Shown here one piece after another: positions 13,064 through 13,065 of a DNA stretch of 13,065 bases. The DNA is taken from NCBI GenBank assembly GCA_964404415.1, contig CAYOKC010000109.1, positions 1 to 13,065 on the forward strand. Direction: 5' to 3'. The notes below the pieces were generated by a model. It had not been told where the DNA came from. It ran no database searches and was given only the letters and a program-made list of their open reading frames with translations. A program made the translations under genes and the position numbers. Position 1 is the first letter of the stretch. Every line of letters begins with the position of its first letter. The DNA comes from Leptolinea sp964404415 (lineage in GTDB: Bacteria > Chloroflexota > Anaerolineae > Anaerolineales > Anaerolineaceae).

Positions 13064-13065
13064 GA

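Overview
The window reads as about 13 kb of ordinary bacterial chromosome of intermediate base composition, with Shine-Dalgarno-led genes and several GTG or TTG starts. No rRNA, tRNA, CRISPR array, phage gene or insertion sequence was seen. The gene content (DUF438/hemerythrin/PAS protein, two-cluster ferredoxin, paired flavodoxin-domain proteins, NimA-like flavoprotein, and a Pro/Thr-rich surface protein with a Cys-rich tail) suggests an anaerobic or microaerophilic member of the Chloroflexota, perhaps Anaerolineae. This is an inference from family content and style; no marker gene is present.

Layout. (1) 46-4044, minus strand: a cytoplasmic GAF-PAS-hybrid histidine kinase is followed with almost no gap by a REC-HD-GYP response regulator (predicted c-di-GMP phosphodiesterase), then by a small four-helix membrane protein. 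(2) 4045-4428: an AT-rich gap that ends in the terminator of the next unit. (3) 4429-5644, minus strand: a flavodoxin-domain protein and a nitroreductase. (4) 5893-6537, plus strand: a YfcE-type metallophosphoesterase with a good sigma-70 promoter. (5) 6620-7665, plus strand: a TetR regulator and a four-helix membrane protein, with an odd start-stop element between them. (6) 7846-9037, plus strand: a second TetR regulator, a Cys-less carboxymuconolactone decarboxylase homologue and a zinc-ribbon protein. This unit is driven by a perfect consensus promoter overlapped by two matching operators and is closed by a strong terminator. (7) 9102-9635, minus strand: a second flavodoxin-domain protein, close paralogue of the first. 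(8) 9751-12644, plus strand: a Crp/Fnr regulator, a 2[4Fe-4S] ferredoxin, a DUF438-hemerythrin-PAS protein and a NimA-like FMN-binding protein. (9) 12686 to the window end, minus strand: a probably partial Cys-rich surface protein with an EF-hand-like loop.

How it may work together. Most of regions 3 and 5-8 is flavin, iron-sulfur and redox chemistry under local one-component regulators, consistent with redox, nitrosative or oxygen stress handling in an anaerobe. The most testable regulatory signals are the double TGACT-N4-AGTCA operator at the second tetR promoter and an 18-bp palindrome directly after the Crp/Fnr gene. The palindrome lies at about -41.5 of a predicted promoter for the ferredoxin/DUF438 genes. 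The functional links are inference; the motifs and gene arrangement are read directly from the sequence.
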